Numbered from the stretch's first letter, positions 1-8,649 are shown. The stretch is DNA of 43,449 nt from Nitrospiraceae bacterium (GCA_003523945.1 DOFS01000309.1:1-43449), one strand, 5' to 3'. Numbers and translations are program-made. The notes: generated from the sequence alone by a model not told the origin.

Positions 1-300
1 ACAAGAAAAGACCATACAAGCGGAGCGAGTTCCCGAGCCATAAGGATTCGGATTGGTGGCGAAGGAACCTCGAAGAGGCCGGGTTCGAGCGAACATGGTT
101 TTGGGTCCTTTTGCCGGAACAAAAGGGCCTCGCCTGCCGAGGCGAAACCCAGCAACACAAAATATCAGTTTGACACGAGAGCTGAGTAAATACGTGCGAG
201 GCCTTCATCTACCAGAGCTTTTTCCCTGTCCACCCCCAAGATGGACTTCCGATACTCATCATAAAGCCGGAAGGCCAGAACCATAAATTCTGAATGATCC
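1..300. mobile_element. MITE-like element, copy 1 (left end outside window)
   Basis: The stretch from about 97 to 300 is closely similar to 4265-4471 (about 200 bp, mostly matching), and it ends in the same 22-bp terminal motif, AACCATAAATTCTGAATGATCC at 279-300 apart from a few changes. The upstream part (1-96) shares only short pieces with copy 2, such as GCGGAGCGAGTT. No left terminal repeat is visible, so it lies beyond the window or is lost. A short open frame runs through it, but a similar diverged frame exists in copy 2 and it resembles no protein I know, so I treat it as non-coding. It abuts the stop codon of the autokinase gene. Confidence 0.6.
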
Positions 301-302
301 CA

Positions 303-1094
303 TCATTTAACTTTGTTCAGAACGGTTCCCAGAATGGGCACACCCTGTAAAAGGGATAAGGATTTTCCGATATCATTCTCGGTCGTCCGGCCGGCCTCAA
401 CCACCAACACCACGGCATCCAGCATGGGAGCCAGAGCCAATACATCGGCTCTGTTCAGCAGAGGAGGCAGATCAACCACAACGATGCGTGAGGAATAGCG
501 ATGCTTCATTTCCTCAAGGAGCGCTTTCATTTTTGGAAGGGACAACGCCTCCACGGAATGTTGAACAGGGCCCCCACCCGGCAACACCACCAACCGGTCA
601 ATTTGCGGATGCACAAGGAGAGCAGAGAGCACGCCATGATCTAAGAGAAAATCGGCGAGCCCCGTATTTTCAAGGCCAAAGAGTTGATGAACTTTCGGCG
701 CTTGTAAATTGGCATCAACCAGAAGTGCAGTATGGTTCGGATCCATCGCAATACTAATGGCCAGATTCGCCGCAACCAGGGTTTTGCCCTCTGTAGAGCC
801 GGGACTGGTCACCCCAATGACGTTCCACCGATTCTCTTCCAGGCGGGAGAGAATCTGGGCTCGCAAAATTTTAAAGGCCTCAAGAAATGGCCCGCCCTGC
901 GTGGTCGTCACCACGCGATGGGCCATCATGGCAGCCTGAGATGGAACCACCGTCCTGGTCCGGGTATAAATTAAGGGAACAGGAATAGACGACGGGCTCA
1001 ACCCCACCGGGGAACCTATGCGGGCACCCGTCCCTTGAGACTGCTTATACTGCTGAAGTGCGCTTTGAATACGTTCCATCGTAGTGACCGGCAA
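303..1094 (-). CDS. CpsD/CapB-type tyrosine autokinase of the exopolysaccharide locus
   Basis: Cytoplasmic P-loop ATPase of the BY-kinase family, which partners the Wzz-like protein encoded just upstream and controls polymer length and export through autophosphorylation. Visible motifs are Walker A SPGSTEGKT (about residues 97-105), Walker A' ALLVDANLQAP (123-133) and Walker B RIVVVDLPPLL (203-213). The opening MERIQSAL is typical of PEP-CTERM-locus autokinases. The first possible start is TTG at 1094; an ATG at 1079 gives a protein five residues shorter and fits the family N-terminus better, although the only purine-rich stretch (TGGGG) precedes the TTG. The protein ends at VLNKVK and has no tyrosine-rich tail, the usual phosphorylation site. 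It follows the Wzz-like gene by 9 bp, so the two are co-transcribed. Family certain, start uncertain. Confidence 0.9.
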   Translation of the reverse strand: MPVTTMERIQSALQQYKQSQGTGARIGSPVGLSPSSIPVPLIYTRTRTVVPSQAAMMAHRVVTTTQGGPFLEAFKILRAQILSRLEENRWNVIGVTSPGSTEGKTLVAANLAISIAMDPNHTALLVDANLQAPKVHQLFGLENTGLADFLLDHGVLSALLVHPQIDRLVVLPGGGPVQHSVEALSLPKMKALLEEMKHRYSSRIVVVDLPPLLNRADVLALAPMLDAVVLVVEAGRTTENDIGKSLSLLQGVPILGTVLNKVK

Positions 1095-1103
1095 CGAACC
1101 CCA

Positions 1104-2837
1104 TTACTCTAATCGCATTTTTCGGAGAGCGACAAACCATAATACATCCAGCGGCATCAAAAAGACATGGACCAAGCCTAACGACGCGACCGTCAAAACC
1201 ATCGCCCCTACCCCCACCAACTGGTGACGCTTGCCCCTCGCGCGCATCTCCTCTGCCGTGGCGAGGTAAGGAATCACGCTCAAGGGAGCGAGCTTGGTCA
1301 CCTCCCGCAAGCGATCCGCAGTATGGATAGACCCATCCAATGCCTCGGCCAACGCCCCGCTCCCGATCCCACCTGCCATAGCTAACACCAGCCCTAAAAA
1401 GACGATCACCGTCCGGTTTGGCCGAATCGGGCTTTCAGGAAGCATCGGGGGCTCAACCAACGAAAACCGTTCTCCTTTCCGTGCCGACTCCAACACGCCG
1501 GCCACCTGCGCTTCCAAGAGGCGGGAACGATATTCCTGAAATTTCTGGGCGGTATTCTCTCGATCACGTAGGAGCGTCTGGTAGGCGGGCTCCAGTTGCG
1601 GTGTCCGTTCAACCCGTGCGGCATATTCACGGGCTTGTTGTTCTAACTTGGCTTTGCTTTTCCGCAAATGTTCTAACGGCGCTTTCGCGGAAGCCAGTTG
1701 GGCTTGCAAACTGACATAGGCCGGATCATCCAAGGACTCCTCCAAATACACCGATGACGCCCCTTCGGTGACGGCGGATTCTTTCGTCAATAGATCAACC
1801 GTGGCACGCGCTCTAACCACATCCGGATGATCAGTTCCATACCGTTCCAAGAGACCGGCTAATTTCACCTGTTCGTCTTGGAGGGTTCTCGACAATTCCT
1901 CTGTGCCAACGGGGTGCCCCCCTTGTTGCTCCAGCGCCTCAATTTCTCCTTTGATCTTCATAATGTCAGGATGTTCAGGCGAGAGGTAGGACGCCATACT
2001 GGCATGCTCACTGCGCAACCCCTTAAGTTGCTTGCCAATGCTAACAATGCCCAAGCGCTCGCCCATCGAATGCGCATACCGGCTCAGCTCTCCTTCAAGG
2101 AGGACAATGCGTTCCTCCTGGACCTGCATCTGTTGATTTTTTTCGATCAACTCCCGCTCCACCTGACTGAGGAGTTGCATATTCATTTGAAATAACTCGG
2201 GCAAGGCCCCATGGGCGTTATCCTTAAAGGCCGCAATGTTCTCCTCTAACTGGCTTAAGGCGTTGGCCAGTTTTTCAGACTCCTGTTTCAAAAATGCCGT
2301 GGTTTCATGCACCTGCTGCTCACGATTTTTGAGATTTTCACTTAAAAACAGGCTGGTCAATTCATTGGCGATCTTTTGAGTAATCTCCGGCGTGGACCCA
2401 TCATAGGCCAGGGTAAAGGCAATCGTCGCCTGCGTGGGTTGTCCAGTCCGTCTATCAATCACTTCGGCGTTGATGATCTCAATGTGAATATCAGCAATAA
2501 ACCGTTTGAGTGCCGCGGCCGACGTATCCCCGGCACGAAACTCCTTGTAGAGATGATGTTCCTCAATAATCGGCATCAAACGGGAACGGGTCATCACCTG
2601 CGTCTTGATCCGCTCGATCTGTTGATCCGCATAACTGGTAATGGTGGAACGAATTAAATCTGCGGGGATCTCTTGTTCCACGATAAGAATCATAGCCGTG
2701 GACCGGTAGGTGGGCGGCCAGAACATTGCGAGCAGCAACGCGGCGACAACGAGCATGCCGGCAATGCTCCCCATCAACAACCAGCGACGGCGAGCCATAT
2801 CCCAATACTGCGCGAGAGATTCCGGAGATTCAGTCAT
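1104..2837 (-). CDS. Wzz/GumC-like polysaccharide chain-length determinant
   Basis: Inner-membrane polysaccharide co-polymerase of 577 residues. A membrane segment at about 19-40 is followed by a long periplasmic region rich in Glu/Gln/Lys heptads (roughly 170-470, coiled coils with repeated EQQ, LEE and ARE patterns). A proline-rich PPMLPESPIRPNR stretch precedes the second membrane segment (about 478-500), and a further hydrophobic pair follows near 535-565. This is the architecture of Wzz-domain proteins of PEP-CTERM/EPS loci. It lacks its own ATPase domain, which is supplied in trans by the autokinase 9 bp downstream. The start is ATG, giving MTESPESLAQYW. It lies 12 bp downstream of the barrel gene on the same strand, consistent with one operon. 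Confidence 0.93.
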   Translation of the reverse strand: MTESPESLAQYWDMARRRWLLMGSIAGMLVVAALLLAMFWPPTYRSTAMILIVEQEIPADLIRSTITSYADQQIERIKTQVMTRSRLMPIIEEHHLYKEFRAGDTSAAALKRFIADIHIEIINAEVIDRRTGQPTQATIAFTLAYDGSTPEITQKIANELTSLFLSENLKNREQQVHETTAFLKQESEKLANALSQLEENIAAFKDNAHGALPELFQMNMQLLSQVERELIEKNQQMQVQEERIVLLEGELSRYAHSMGERLGIVSIGKQLKGLRSEHASMASYLSPEHPDIMKIKGEIEALEQQGGHPVGTEELSRTLQDEQVKLAGLLERYGTDHPDVVRARATVDLLTKESAVTEGASSVYLEESLDDPAYVSLQAQLASAKAPLEHLRKSKAKLEQQAREYAARVERTPQLEPAYQTLLRDRENTAQKFQEYRSRLLEAQVAGVLESARKGERFSLVEPPMLPESPIRPNRTVIVFLGLVLAMAGGIGSGALAEALDGSIHTADRLREVTKLAPLSVIPYLATAEEMRARGKRHQLVGVGAMVLTVASLGLVHVFLMPLDVLWFVALRKMRLE

Positions 2838-2849
2838 CAGCCCACTCCA

Positions 2850-4049
2850 TTACCGGGACACCGCCCATTTCGGCCATGCATACGTCAGCCCCATAGTCAC
2901 GTTATTCGAATGGGCAGTTTCCCCGGAAAATTTTCGGTGGGCATAGGAATAGGAAAAATCCAACGACCAATATTCCGTCATCCGCCAGGAAACCGTCGGG
3001 CCGACATTCAAGTATCGTTGGGAGGAAATATTCCCCCCAGAGACATCAGAAGACCCGACCGTGGCATTATTGGTACCGGTCCCCCTCAGAGAAAATGTCA
3101 AGGCATGAGTCAGTTGATGGTTCACAACAAGCTCAAGACGATCGGTGACAAATAACAAACCGAAACCAGATGGATTCAGAGTCCGGCTATACCCGACCCT
3201 CATGTGGGAACGTTCCCACTCTTTATCCAGCGATACATTAGTTAACCACGTCAGATTGTTGTCTGTTTGCCTTTGCCCATTCTCATCCAGGGTAGTCCGG
3301 ACATACCGCAATCCCCCAGAGCCGGAAAGGGAAACCGATTCGAATATCTGTTGAACAAAGCCAAGCTCAACCCCGGGACCATGAGAACGGAATCCAGTCT
3401 GGGGCACATGATAGTTTGCATACGACACGGTACCATGCACACGGAGCTCCTCCGTCCACTTATACTCCGCCCCGACCGTTCCGGCATGGACCTGGTAATC
3501 TCTTAAAATGGAACCACTTGTTTGATCATAGGTCACATCCGTAAACTGATAGCTATTTTGCGATGTCATCCGCTCCGTGACCAATCGATCCCAACTTCCT
3601 CGAACATTTCTGTAGTTACGTGGAATGAAATTCGTGACGATTCCCGTTTCCTGCAATTCAGCGAGCAACGCATTATCCTGGTTTATGGCAGCATCTAAAC
3701 CAAACCGATCCACTTCGGTGCGATATAACCCGGACAACGGAAGAAAATAATTGTTAAACGTTTTCTTGATTGGGTCCTGACTATAATAACGAGCATACTC
3801 GAATTTTGGACTAGCCTTGAGGCTCAAGATCTCTGTGGCATAACTCAGCCCAACACTTGAACCCACTTTCATCCCCCATACCGACCGATGTGGGAGAGTC
3901 GTTAAAAAAAGGTTGTCATAAAATTGGTTTTCGCTGTGCAAAATCGGTTCAACGGACCATTCTGCACCAAAGACAATTGACGCACTACTACAGATACCCC
4001 ACCACACCACCAATACCCAAAACGGAGAGAACGACCTCCATCTCAGCAA
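2850..4049 (-). CDS. PEP-CTERM-system-associated outer-membrane beta-barrel protein
   Basis: Predicted outer-membrane protein of 399 residues with a signal peptide (hydrophobic 8-28, cleavage near VFGAEW). Alternating polar/aromatic strands run through the rest and it ends in the barrel-like tail YAWPKWAVSR. Size, position between export and Wzz genes, and the repeated strand patterns match the PEP-CTERM-associated outer-membrane family (TIGR03016 type). Its likely role is passage or anchoring of polymer at the outer membrane, but this is inference. The only usable start in frame is TTG at 4049; I see no good Shine-Dalgarno site, and a MITE-like terminal repeat begins at 4069, only 20 bp upstream. 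The original start region may therefore have been altered by the insertion. Confidence 0.82.
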   Translation of the reverse strand: MLRWRSFSPFWVLVVWWGICSSASIVFGAEWSVEPILHSENQFYDNLFLTTLPHRSVWGMKVGSSVGLSYATEILSLKASPKFEYARYYSQDPIKKTFNNYFLPLSGLYRTEVDRFGLDAAINQDNALLAELQETGIVTNFIPRNYRNVRGSWDRLVTERMTSQNSYQFTDVTYDQTSGSILRDYQVHAGTVGAEYKWTEELRVHGTVSYANYHVPQTGFRSHGPGVELGFVQQIFESVSLSGSGGLRYVRTTLDENGQRQTDNNLTWLTNVSLDKEWERSHMRVGYSRTLNPSGFGLLFVTDRLELVVNHQLTHALTFSLRGTGTNNATVGSSDVSGGNISSQRYLNVGPTVSWRMTEYWSLDFSYSYAHRKFSGETAHSNNVTMGLTYAWPKWAVSR

Positions 4050-4068
4050 CCAGTTTGTGAGGAAACTT

Positions 4069-4471
4069 GGATCATACAGAATATAGGGTTCCTCGCTCTT
4101 TCATGTGTGCCCTTGAAAAGTTCATTTCCTCTGGTCCGACGCCTGCCGTCTGGCCAAATGGAGGGACGCTTCTCTTAGCTGGCGGGCCTTGTGTGAGCGG
4201 AGCGAGTTGGTCCGCCCTCCTCAAGCAGGCGTCTGCCCGATCCAATGAGGCCGGACGGGGCGTCACTGGTTTTTGGCCTTTTTGCCGGAACAAAAGGGCC
4301 TCGCCTGCCGTGGCGAAACCCGGCAATACAGAACATCACGTTCACACGAGAGCTGGTTAAATATGTCCGGTGCGTTCACCTACCAGAGCGTTTTCCCTGT
4401 CCACTCCCAAGATGGATTTCCGATACTCATCGTAAAACTGTAAGACCAAAACCCTAAATTCTGAATGATCC
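4069..4471. mobile_element. MITE-like element, copy 2 (complete, 403 bp)
   Basis: Bounded by inverted repeats of 22 bp with 20 matches: GGATCATACAGAATATAGGG plus TT at 4069-4090, and AACCCTAAATTCTGAATGAT plus CC at 4450-4471. It encodes no transposase or recognisable protein. Its right half (4265-4471) is repeated at 97-300. I could not find a clear target-site duplication next to the ends. Size, terminal inverted repeats, lack of coding capacity and several copies in intergenic positions fit a non-autonomous miniature element. It separates the export gene from the barrel gene of the same operon. Confidence 0.72.
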
Positions 4472-4502
4472 GGGGAATCCCCCCTAATACCCCACCCACC
4501 TT

Positions 4503-4529
4503 GTCATCCTGAGCGCAGCGAAGGATCTG
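4503..4529. repeat. Short interspersed repeat (TCATCCTGAG...CGAAGGATCT type)
   Basis: The motif TCATCCTGAGCGCAGCGAAG followed by GATCTGA recurs in a variant form at 8068-8092 (TCATCCTGAG, then ACGAAGGATCT). Similar intergenic repeats are found in many environmental bacterial genomes. It sits between the MITE-like element and the stop of the export gene. No function is visible. Confidence 0.55.
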
Positions 4530-4570
4530 AGCCCAGGTGACGACACCCCCGCTTAGCCAGCTCTTCCATT

Positions 4571-5227
4571 TCACGGCACCATCACCACATCGCCCCGTTG
4601 CAACACGATATTCTGTTCAAGGTTCTGCCCTTTTAACACTTCGCCATAATCAAAGGGAAAAGTGGTCTGATCCCCTTGCTTCCCTCGACGTAAGACCTTA
4701 ATCGAGCCTTCCCGGGCGAAAGGCGTGAGCCCCCCGGACAAGCTGAGCGCCTGCATGACATCCGTATACTGACCAATCTGAAACCCTCCGGGCTTATCGA
4801 CTTTCCCGATCACAAAAATCCGAAAACTGTTCACTTCAGAAACCGAAATGGTAATCCGCGGGTCTGCCACAAATTTTGTCAGACGCTCATCCATTTCCTT
4901 CGCCAGATCTCCAACAGTTCGCCCCTCAACCAGCACTTCGCCGATCAACGGAAACGTAATTAACCCATCAGGACGGACGGTCACTTTGCGAGACAGGATT
5001 TCATCTTTCCAGACAGAAATTTCCAACACATCTTGAGGCCCGATTTGATAGGGGGTCTCCTGAGAGGAGGACAGGGAAGGCACCTCGGTGGGAGAGGACG
5101 TTTGCGCAAGACTCCACCCTGGGGGGAAGACCCCGGACACCATCACCACGATCAACCCTGCAACCAGATCGAAGCGCCTTCGAAGAATAAAGCCCCGCAA
5201 AAAAGAAGCCTGATTCGCATGTGTCAT
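4571..5227 (-). CDS. Wza-like polysaccharide export protein (Poly_export/SLBB)
   Basis: Periplasmic/outer-membrane export component of 218 residues. The signal peptide is residues 1-42 (RRR then a hydrophobic stretch, ending near SLAQ). The Poly_export core runs from YQIGPQDVLEISVWK through VRPDGLITFPLIGEV to DPRITISVSEV, and one SLBB domain begins at FRIFVIGKVDKPGGFQ and ends RGDVVMVP. Length and single SLBB domain fit the short exporter of PEP-CTERM loci rather than full-length Wza, and no lipobox cysteine is seen. The frame is open up to 5446, but I choose ATG at 5227 because AAAGGG lies just before it and a normal signal peptide follows. It acts with the Wzz-like protein and the barrel encoded downstream. 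Confidence 0.9.
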   Translation of the reverse strand: MTHANQASFLRGFILRRRFDLVAGLIVVMVSGVFPPGWSLAQTSSPTEVPSLSSSQETPYQIGPQDVLEISVWKDEILSRKVTVRPDGLITFPLIGEVLVEGRTVGDLAKEMDERLTKFVADPRITISVSEVNSFRIFVIGKVDKPGGFQIGQYTDVMQALSLSGGLTPFAREGSIKVLRRGKQGDQTTFPFDYGEVLKGQNLEQNIVLQRGDVVMVP

Positions 5228-5480
5228 ACGGCACCCTTTGTCATGAAATTGTAGATACGGCTCAGAAAGCCTGAAGAAATGCCTCGAACGAAGTCCATAC
5301 CAATTCTCAGAGGTGCCAACCCTGCTCACACTACCCGTCCGTCGTTCGTATGGCTGCATCCCAACCCCCAAACCAATTCCTATCTCTGCCAACCCCGCCA
5401 ATGCCCCACTCACAACCCTGGAGGAATATGATACCCGCATCAACACGATGGGCCATTCAGAGGAAAGATCTGATGTTCAA

Positions 5481-5513
5481 ATCCCCCTCTCCCCCTTAGT
5501 TCAAGGAGGGGAA
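5481..5513. repeat. C-rich/G-rich hairpin repeat, possible weak terminator
   Basis: CCCCCTT at 5491-5497 can pair with AAGGAGGGG at 5503-5511 with one mismatch. A preceding ATCCCCCTCT makes it resemble the widespread AAATCCCCC...GGGGG intergenic repeats. It lies 15 bp beyond the stop of the TPR lipoprotein gene on the minus strand, where it could attenuate transcription. There is no T-run, so a terminator role is only possible. The rest of 5228-5525 holds no gene I can support. Confidence 0.4.
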
Positions 5514-5525
5514 CCTCATATGTGG

Positions 5526-7904
5526 TTATTGTTTCATTTCCGCCAACAACCGGCGGGCATCTTCGATGTGTTCCAGTTCCGAAGGCCGTTGCACCGCTTT
5601 CTCGAGATGGGTGTGAGCCGTGGCTCGATCCCCTGTCTGCAGGGCCAGCAACCCAAAATGATAGTTGATTAATGCGTGATCGGGAGCCTTGGCCAACGCT
5701 TTGTTTAACACACTCGTCGCCTCCTTCAGAAGGCCCATTTTGTAATAGACCCAGGCCAACGTATCAAGCAGAAAGGGATTTTGCGTCTGAGCTTCAAAGT
5801 CTTTGGTCAAGGCCAGCGCTTTATCCAGATTCCGTGGATCTCCCTTTTTGTCGGCCAACAGGTAGGCCAGATTGTTCGCCGCCACAACATCATTGGGGGA
5901 AAGACTGAGAATCGATTCATACTGACGAATCGCCAGATCAGTCTGCCCGTCTGTTTGATAAAACGCGGCCAACACCGGCAACAACAGGGGGGATTGAGCA
6001 TGTTTGGTTAATGCCACGTTCAGAATATCGATGGCTTCAGATTTTTGCCCTTGAGCCCAAACCAGTGTGGCCCAATCTTTCCACGGCTCCACCCAAGCGG
6101 GATTCACCTCCGTGGCCTTCTGGTATGCAGGGATGGCCAAAGGCGCATCGTGCAATTGGACCAGCACCCCTCCGAGCAGTCCCCACGCAAAGGGGTGCTC
6201 CGGATAATCAGAGACCATCTTCTGGAGATAGGCCTGTGCCTGCTCGGGTTGCTTTCGTTGAAGATGCACATTGACTAATGCCGCTAAAGGAGGCAAAGCG
6301 TCGGGGTTCGTCTGCTGAGCCCGTATAAACGCCTGAACAGCCCGGTCCCACTGCTGCCGCCCCGAAGCAAGAAATCCCTTAGCCAGATCAATTTGATAGG
6401 CCGACCCTCCCGCCTTCTCCAGACGGGTGATGGTGAGTTCCCCCTGTGTCCATTGCCGTTGACCCAACTGTAACTGAAAGAGAGACCAGAGGGATTCTAT
6501 ATGTGTGGGAACTACATTCAGAATAGCCTCCAGGTAATGTTGGGCCTGATCAAGCTCCCCTTCACGAGCCGAGAGACGGGCCAGCGCGGTATAGGCATCA
6601 AACTGACGGGAGTTGACCGCCACCGCTTTCTCCAAACTTTCCTTAGCCAGTTCGAACTCGCCCGCCAGCAAATGGGCCTGCCCCAACAGACTCTGGATGG
6701 CGCTATTGTTGGGTTCATCCTTCAAGACAATCCGGAATGCCTCCACCGCCGAACGGCCTTCCTTTTGGGCTAAGGCCAGCTTGCCTTTCAATAGCAAGGC
6801 ATCGAATTGGCGCGGATGTTCTTTCAGCACATTGGCCAAACGAGTTTGGGCCGATTGGGCGTTCTGCTCAGCAAAATCCAACTTCGCCAGCTCAACTTCC
6901 GCTTTCAGGCCCTCACCGCTACTTTCCTCTTCTGTGAGAAGCGCATCATACACGTCCCGAGCCTTTTGATAGTCTTGGATCTGTTCATAATGAGCGCCAA
7001 GGAGGAACCGGAGCGTGAGGGAGTGAGGCAAGGCTTGGAGCGCCTCATGGAGCAACTCTTCCCGCTGGGCACTCTCTGCGTAGGTCACGAGGCTCTTCCA
7101 ATGCTGCTCATTATCCGGATCAAGTGCCACGCCTGCACGAAGAAGGGCATGGGATTTGTCCGACTTCCCGAGGTACCGATACAGCCCCGCAAGCGTATCC
7201 CGGTGACTGAACACATGGGGCTCTGTCTCGAGTAATTGAAGATAGACGACTTCCGCGTTATCGAAGTCCTTCATCCCGATTGAGATTGTTGCCAGATAAT
7301 TCAAAAGATCGACATGCCCGTGATGAACCGTCAACCCCCGTTGAAGAATAGATTGGGCTTTTTCGAATTCTTGATTGGCTGAAAAAACCACCGCCAACAT
7401 TAAAAGAATATCGGGGTCAGTGAGATTCTGTTTCAAAAGAGCATCGGCATGGGAAAGGGCCTTGGATTTTTCTCCGGCGAGAAACCACGCACAGTCTTGC
7501 AAGGTAAGGCCTAAGACATCTTGCGGGTCCTGAGCCAATACCGTATCTGCCAAAGCCTGCAACTCTTTCGAATCCTGAGCCGCTAAATAAAATCGCGCCA
7601 ATCGTCCCAAAGCTTCCCGATGCGTGGAATCCAATTCAAGCACCCTCGCATACCGCCTGAAGGCCTGTGACCAATTGGCTTCTTTCTCGAACACCTGTCC
7701 CGCCAGGAAATAGACATGGGGATCCTTGGGATCAATTTTAAGGGCATTCAGCAAGGCCACCCGGGCTTTTGGAAAATTGCCTTCCGCCCTGAACGCATTG
7801 GCCTTGGCCACATAAGAGGCTTTCCGTTCTTCCGCACTCCCACATCCACTCAGCACGAATGCCAAAAGCACCAGGGCAGTCCATCGATCACACCATGTGG
7901 TCAT
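5526..7904 (-). CDS. prsT: PrsT-like TPR-repeat lipoprotein of the PEP-CTERM system
   Basis: Lipoprotein of 792 residues built almost entirely of 34-residue tetratricopeptide repeats (recurring patterns such as AYQKATEVNPAWVEPW and AVNSRQFDAYTALARL). The signal sequence ends in a lipobox LSGC with Cys21. The family (TIGR02917, PrsT) occurs in exosortase/EPS loci and is thought to scaffold export or sorting in the periplasm. The open frame extends to 7994, but ATG at 7904 is preceded by AGGGAAGGAAGGCCTT, a strong ribosome-binding site, and gives a proper lipoprotein signal, so I start there. It is the first gene of the minus-strand export operon. It is somewhat shorter than members I recall (about 900 residues). 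Confidence 0.88.
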   Translation of the reverse strand: MTTWCDRWTALVLLAFVLSGCGSAEERKASYVAKANAFRAEGNFPKARVALLNALKIDPKDPHVYFLAGQVFEKEANWSQAFRRYARVLELDSTHREALGRLARFYLAAQDSKELQALADTVLAQDPQDVLGLTLQDCAWFLAGEKSKALSHADALLKQNLTDPDILLMLAVVFSANQEFEKAQSILQRGLTVHHGHVDLLNYLATISIGMKDFDNAEVVYLQLLETEPHVFSHRDTLAGLYRYLGKSDKSHALLRAGVALDPDNEQHWKSLVTYAESAQREELLHEALQALPHSLTLRFLLGAHYEQIQDYQKARDVYDALLTEEESSGEGLKAEVELAKLDFAEQNAQSAQTRLANVLKEHPRQFDALLLKGKLALAQKEGRSAVEAFRIVLKDEPNNSAIQSLLGQAHLLAGEFELAKESLEKAVAVNSRQFDAYTALARLSAREGELDQAQHYLEAILNVVPTHIESLWSLFQLQLGQRQWTQGELTITRLEKAGGSAYQIDLAKGFLASGRQQWDRAVQAFIRAQQTNPDALPPLAALVNVHLQRKQPEQAQAYLQKMVSDYPEHPFAWGLLGGVLVQLHDAPLAIPAYQKATEVNPAWVEPWKDWATLVWAQGQKSEAIDILNVALTKHAQSPLLLPVLAAFYQTDGQTDLAIRQYESILSLSPNDVVAANNLAYLLADKKGDPRNLDKALALTKDFEAQTQNPFLLDTLAWVYYKMGLLKEATSVLNKALAKAPDHALINYHFGLLALQTGDRATAHTHLEKAVQRPSELEHIEDARRLLAEMKQ

Positions 7905-7987
7905 AAGGCCTTCCTTCCCTTCAAAAATCACACCTCGCCGCACACACCATTCATCCGATGAATTCCCGGTTGACACTTGCAAAAGCG

Positions 7988-8296
7988 AGATCATACGGAA
8001 ATTATTGTTCGAGCCATTCGATGTTGCTCTCAGAACAGGCTCTAGAAGGCTCCTGGCTTTTCCTTGTCATCCTGAGAGCCACGAAGGATCTGCCCAGGTC
8101 GACTGGGCTATGGCTCAGCCAGATGCTTCGCGGGCCTGCCCTGAGCGTAGTCGAATGGGCTCAGCATGACAATTCTGTTGAGGGTGTCTTCTACCCGGGC
8201 TTCTTGCCATCCTCAGACGTTCAATGGAACGCGTTAGGATTCATCGGTTCAGAGTACTGAACGCTAGGGTGTAGAACCTTATATTCTGTATGATCC
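7988..8296. mobile_element. MITE-like element, copy 3 (different core)
   Basis: The right end, AACCTTATATTCTGTATGAT plus CC at 8275-8296, matches the inverted left end of copy 2 in 21 of 22 positions. A weaker left end, AGATCATACGGAA and onward from 7988, matches in about 16 of 22. The core is unlike copies 1 and 2: it holds two other short repeats (8064-8092 and 8139-8158). It lies upstream of the TPR lipoprotein gene and could carry or displace its promoter. The left boundary is less certain than the right. Confidence 0.55.
8064..8158. repeat. Pair of short interspersed repeats
   Basis: TTGTCATCCTGAG...ACGAAGGATCT (8064-8092) is the variant of the repeat at 4503. CCCTGAGCGTAGTCGAATGG (8139-8158) is the same kind as at 35366 and 36693. 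Between them, CTATGGCTCAGCC adds a small further similarity to 35320-35440 and 29800. These are non-coding. Confidence 0.5.
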
Positions 8297-8568
8297 CAAA
8301 AGAGACCGGTTTCACTTCAACCTCAAAAAAAATCTCGAAACACGAGCCTGCGACTTCCAATAGAGAAAAATCAAGGAATAGTCTAAAAATCGGTTATGCG
8401 CTACACCTACATAGCCCCCAATGATAAATCCACACCCTGACTTTCCCGCACAGGATTTCTCCGCTGACACCAGAGCACAGAAATCGCGACAGGCTTTGCC
8501 CAGGGATCTCACATCTTAGCTATCAATCGTCCTGCCTAACCAGCGGAGGGCCGGGTGTACAGGGGCAG

Positions 8569-8606
8569 AAAAAAAACGCTCCCTCTTCCTTTCCGGAACA
8601 GGGAGC
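8569..8606 (-). terminator. Rho-independent terminator of the first PEP-CTERM gene
   Basis: Read on the minus strand, GCTCCCT-G-TTCC pairs with GGAA-G-AGGGAGC (8578-8606) and is followed directly by a run of eight T (8569-8576, after one C-G base). It lies about 44 bp after the stop codon of the gene at 8650. The stem, small internal mismatch and T-run are textbook features. Confidence 0.85.
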
Positions 8607-8649
8607 ATTCTTGAAGACCACCACATTTCAGAAACCAGCGAGTTTCGTG

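Noticed and set aside
2673..3155. Plus-strand open frame of 160 codons
   Set aside because: It crosses the boundary of two well-supported minus-strand genes (barrel and Wzz-like), and its composition is that of an antisense shadow.
5228..5446. N-terminal extension of the export protein (73 residues)
   Set aside because: The internal ATG at 5227 has a good ribosome-binding site and begins a signal peptide; an extension in front of it would place the signal internally.
5470..5490. GTTCAAATCC looks like a tRNA T-arm
   Set aside because: No acceptor stem, anticodon arm or D arm can be built around it; it is part of a C-rich/G-rich intergenic repeat.
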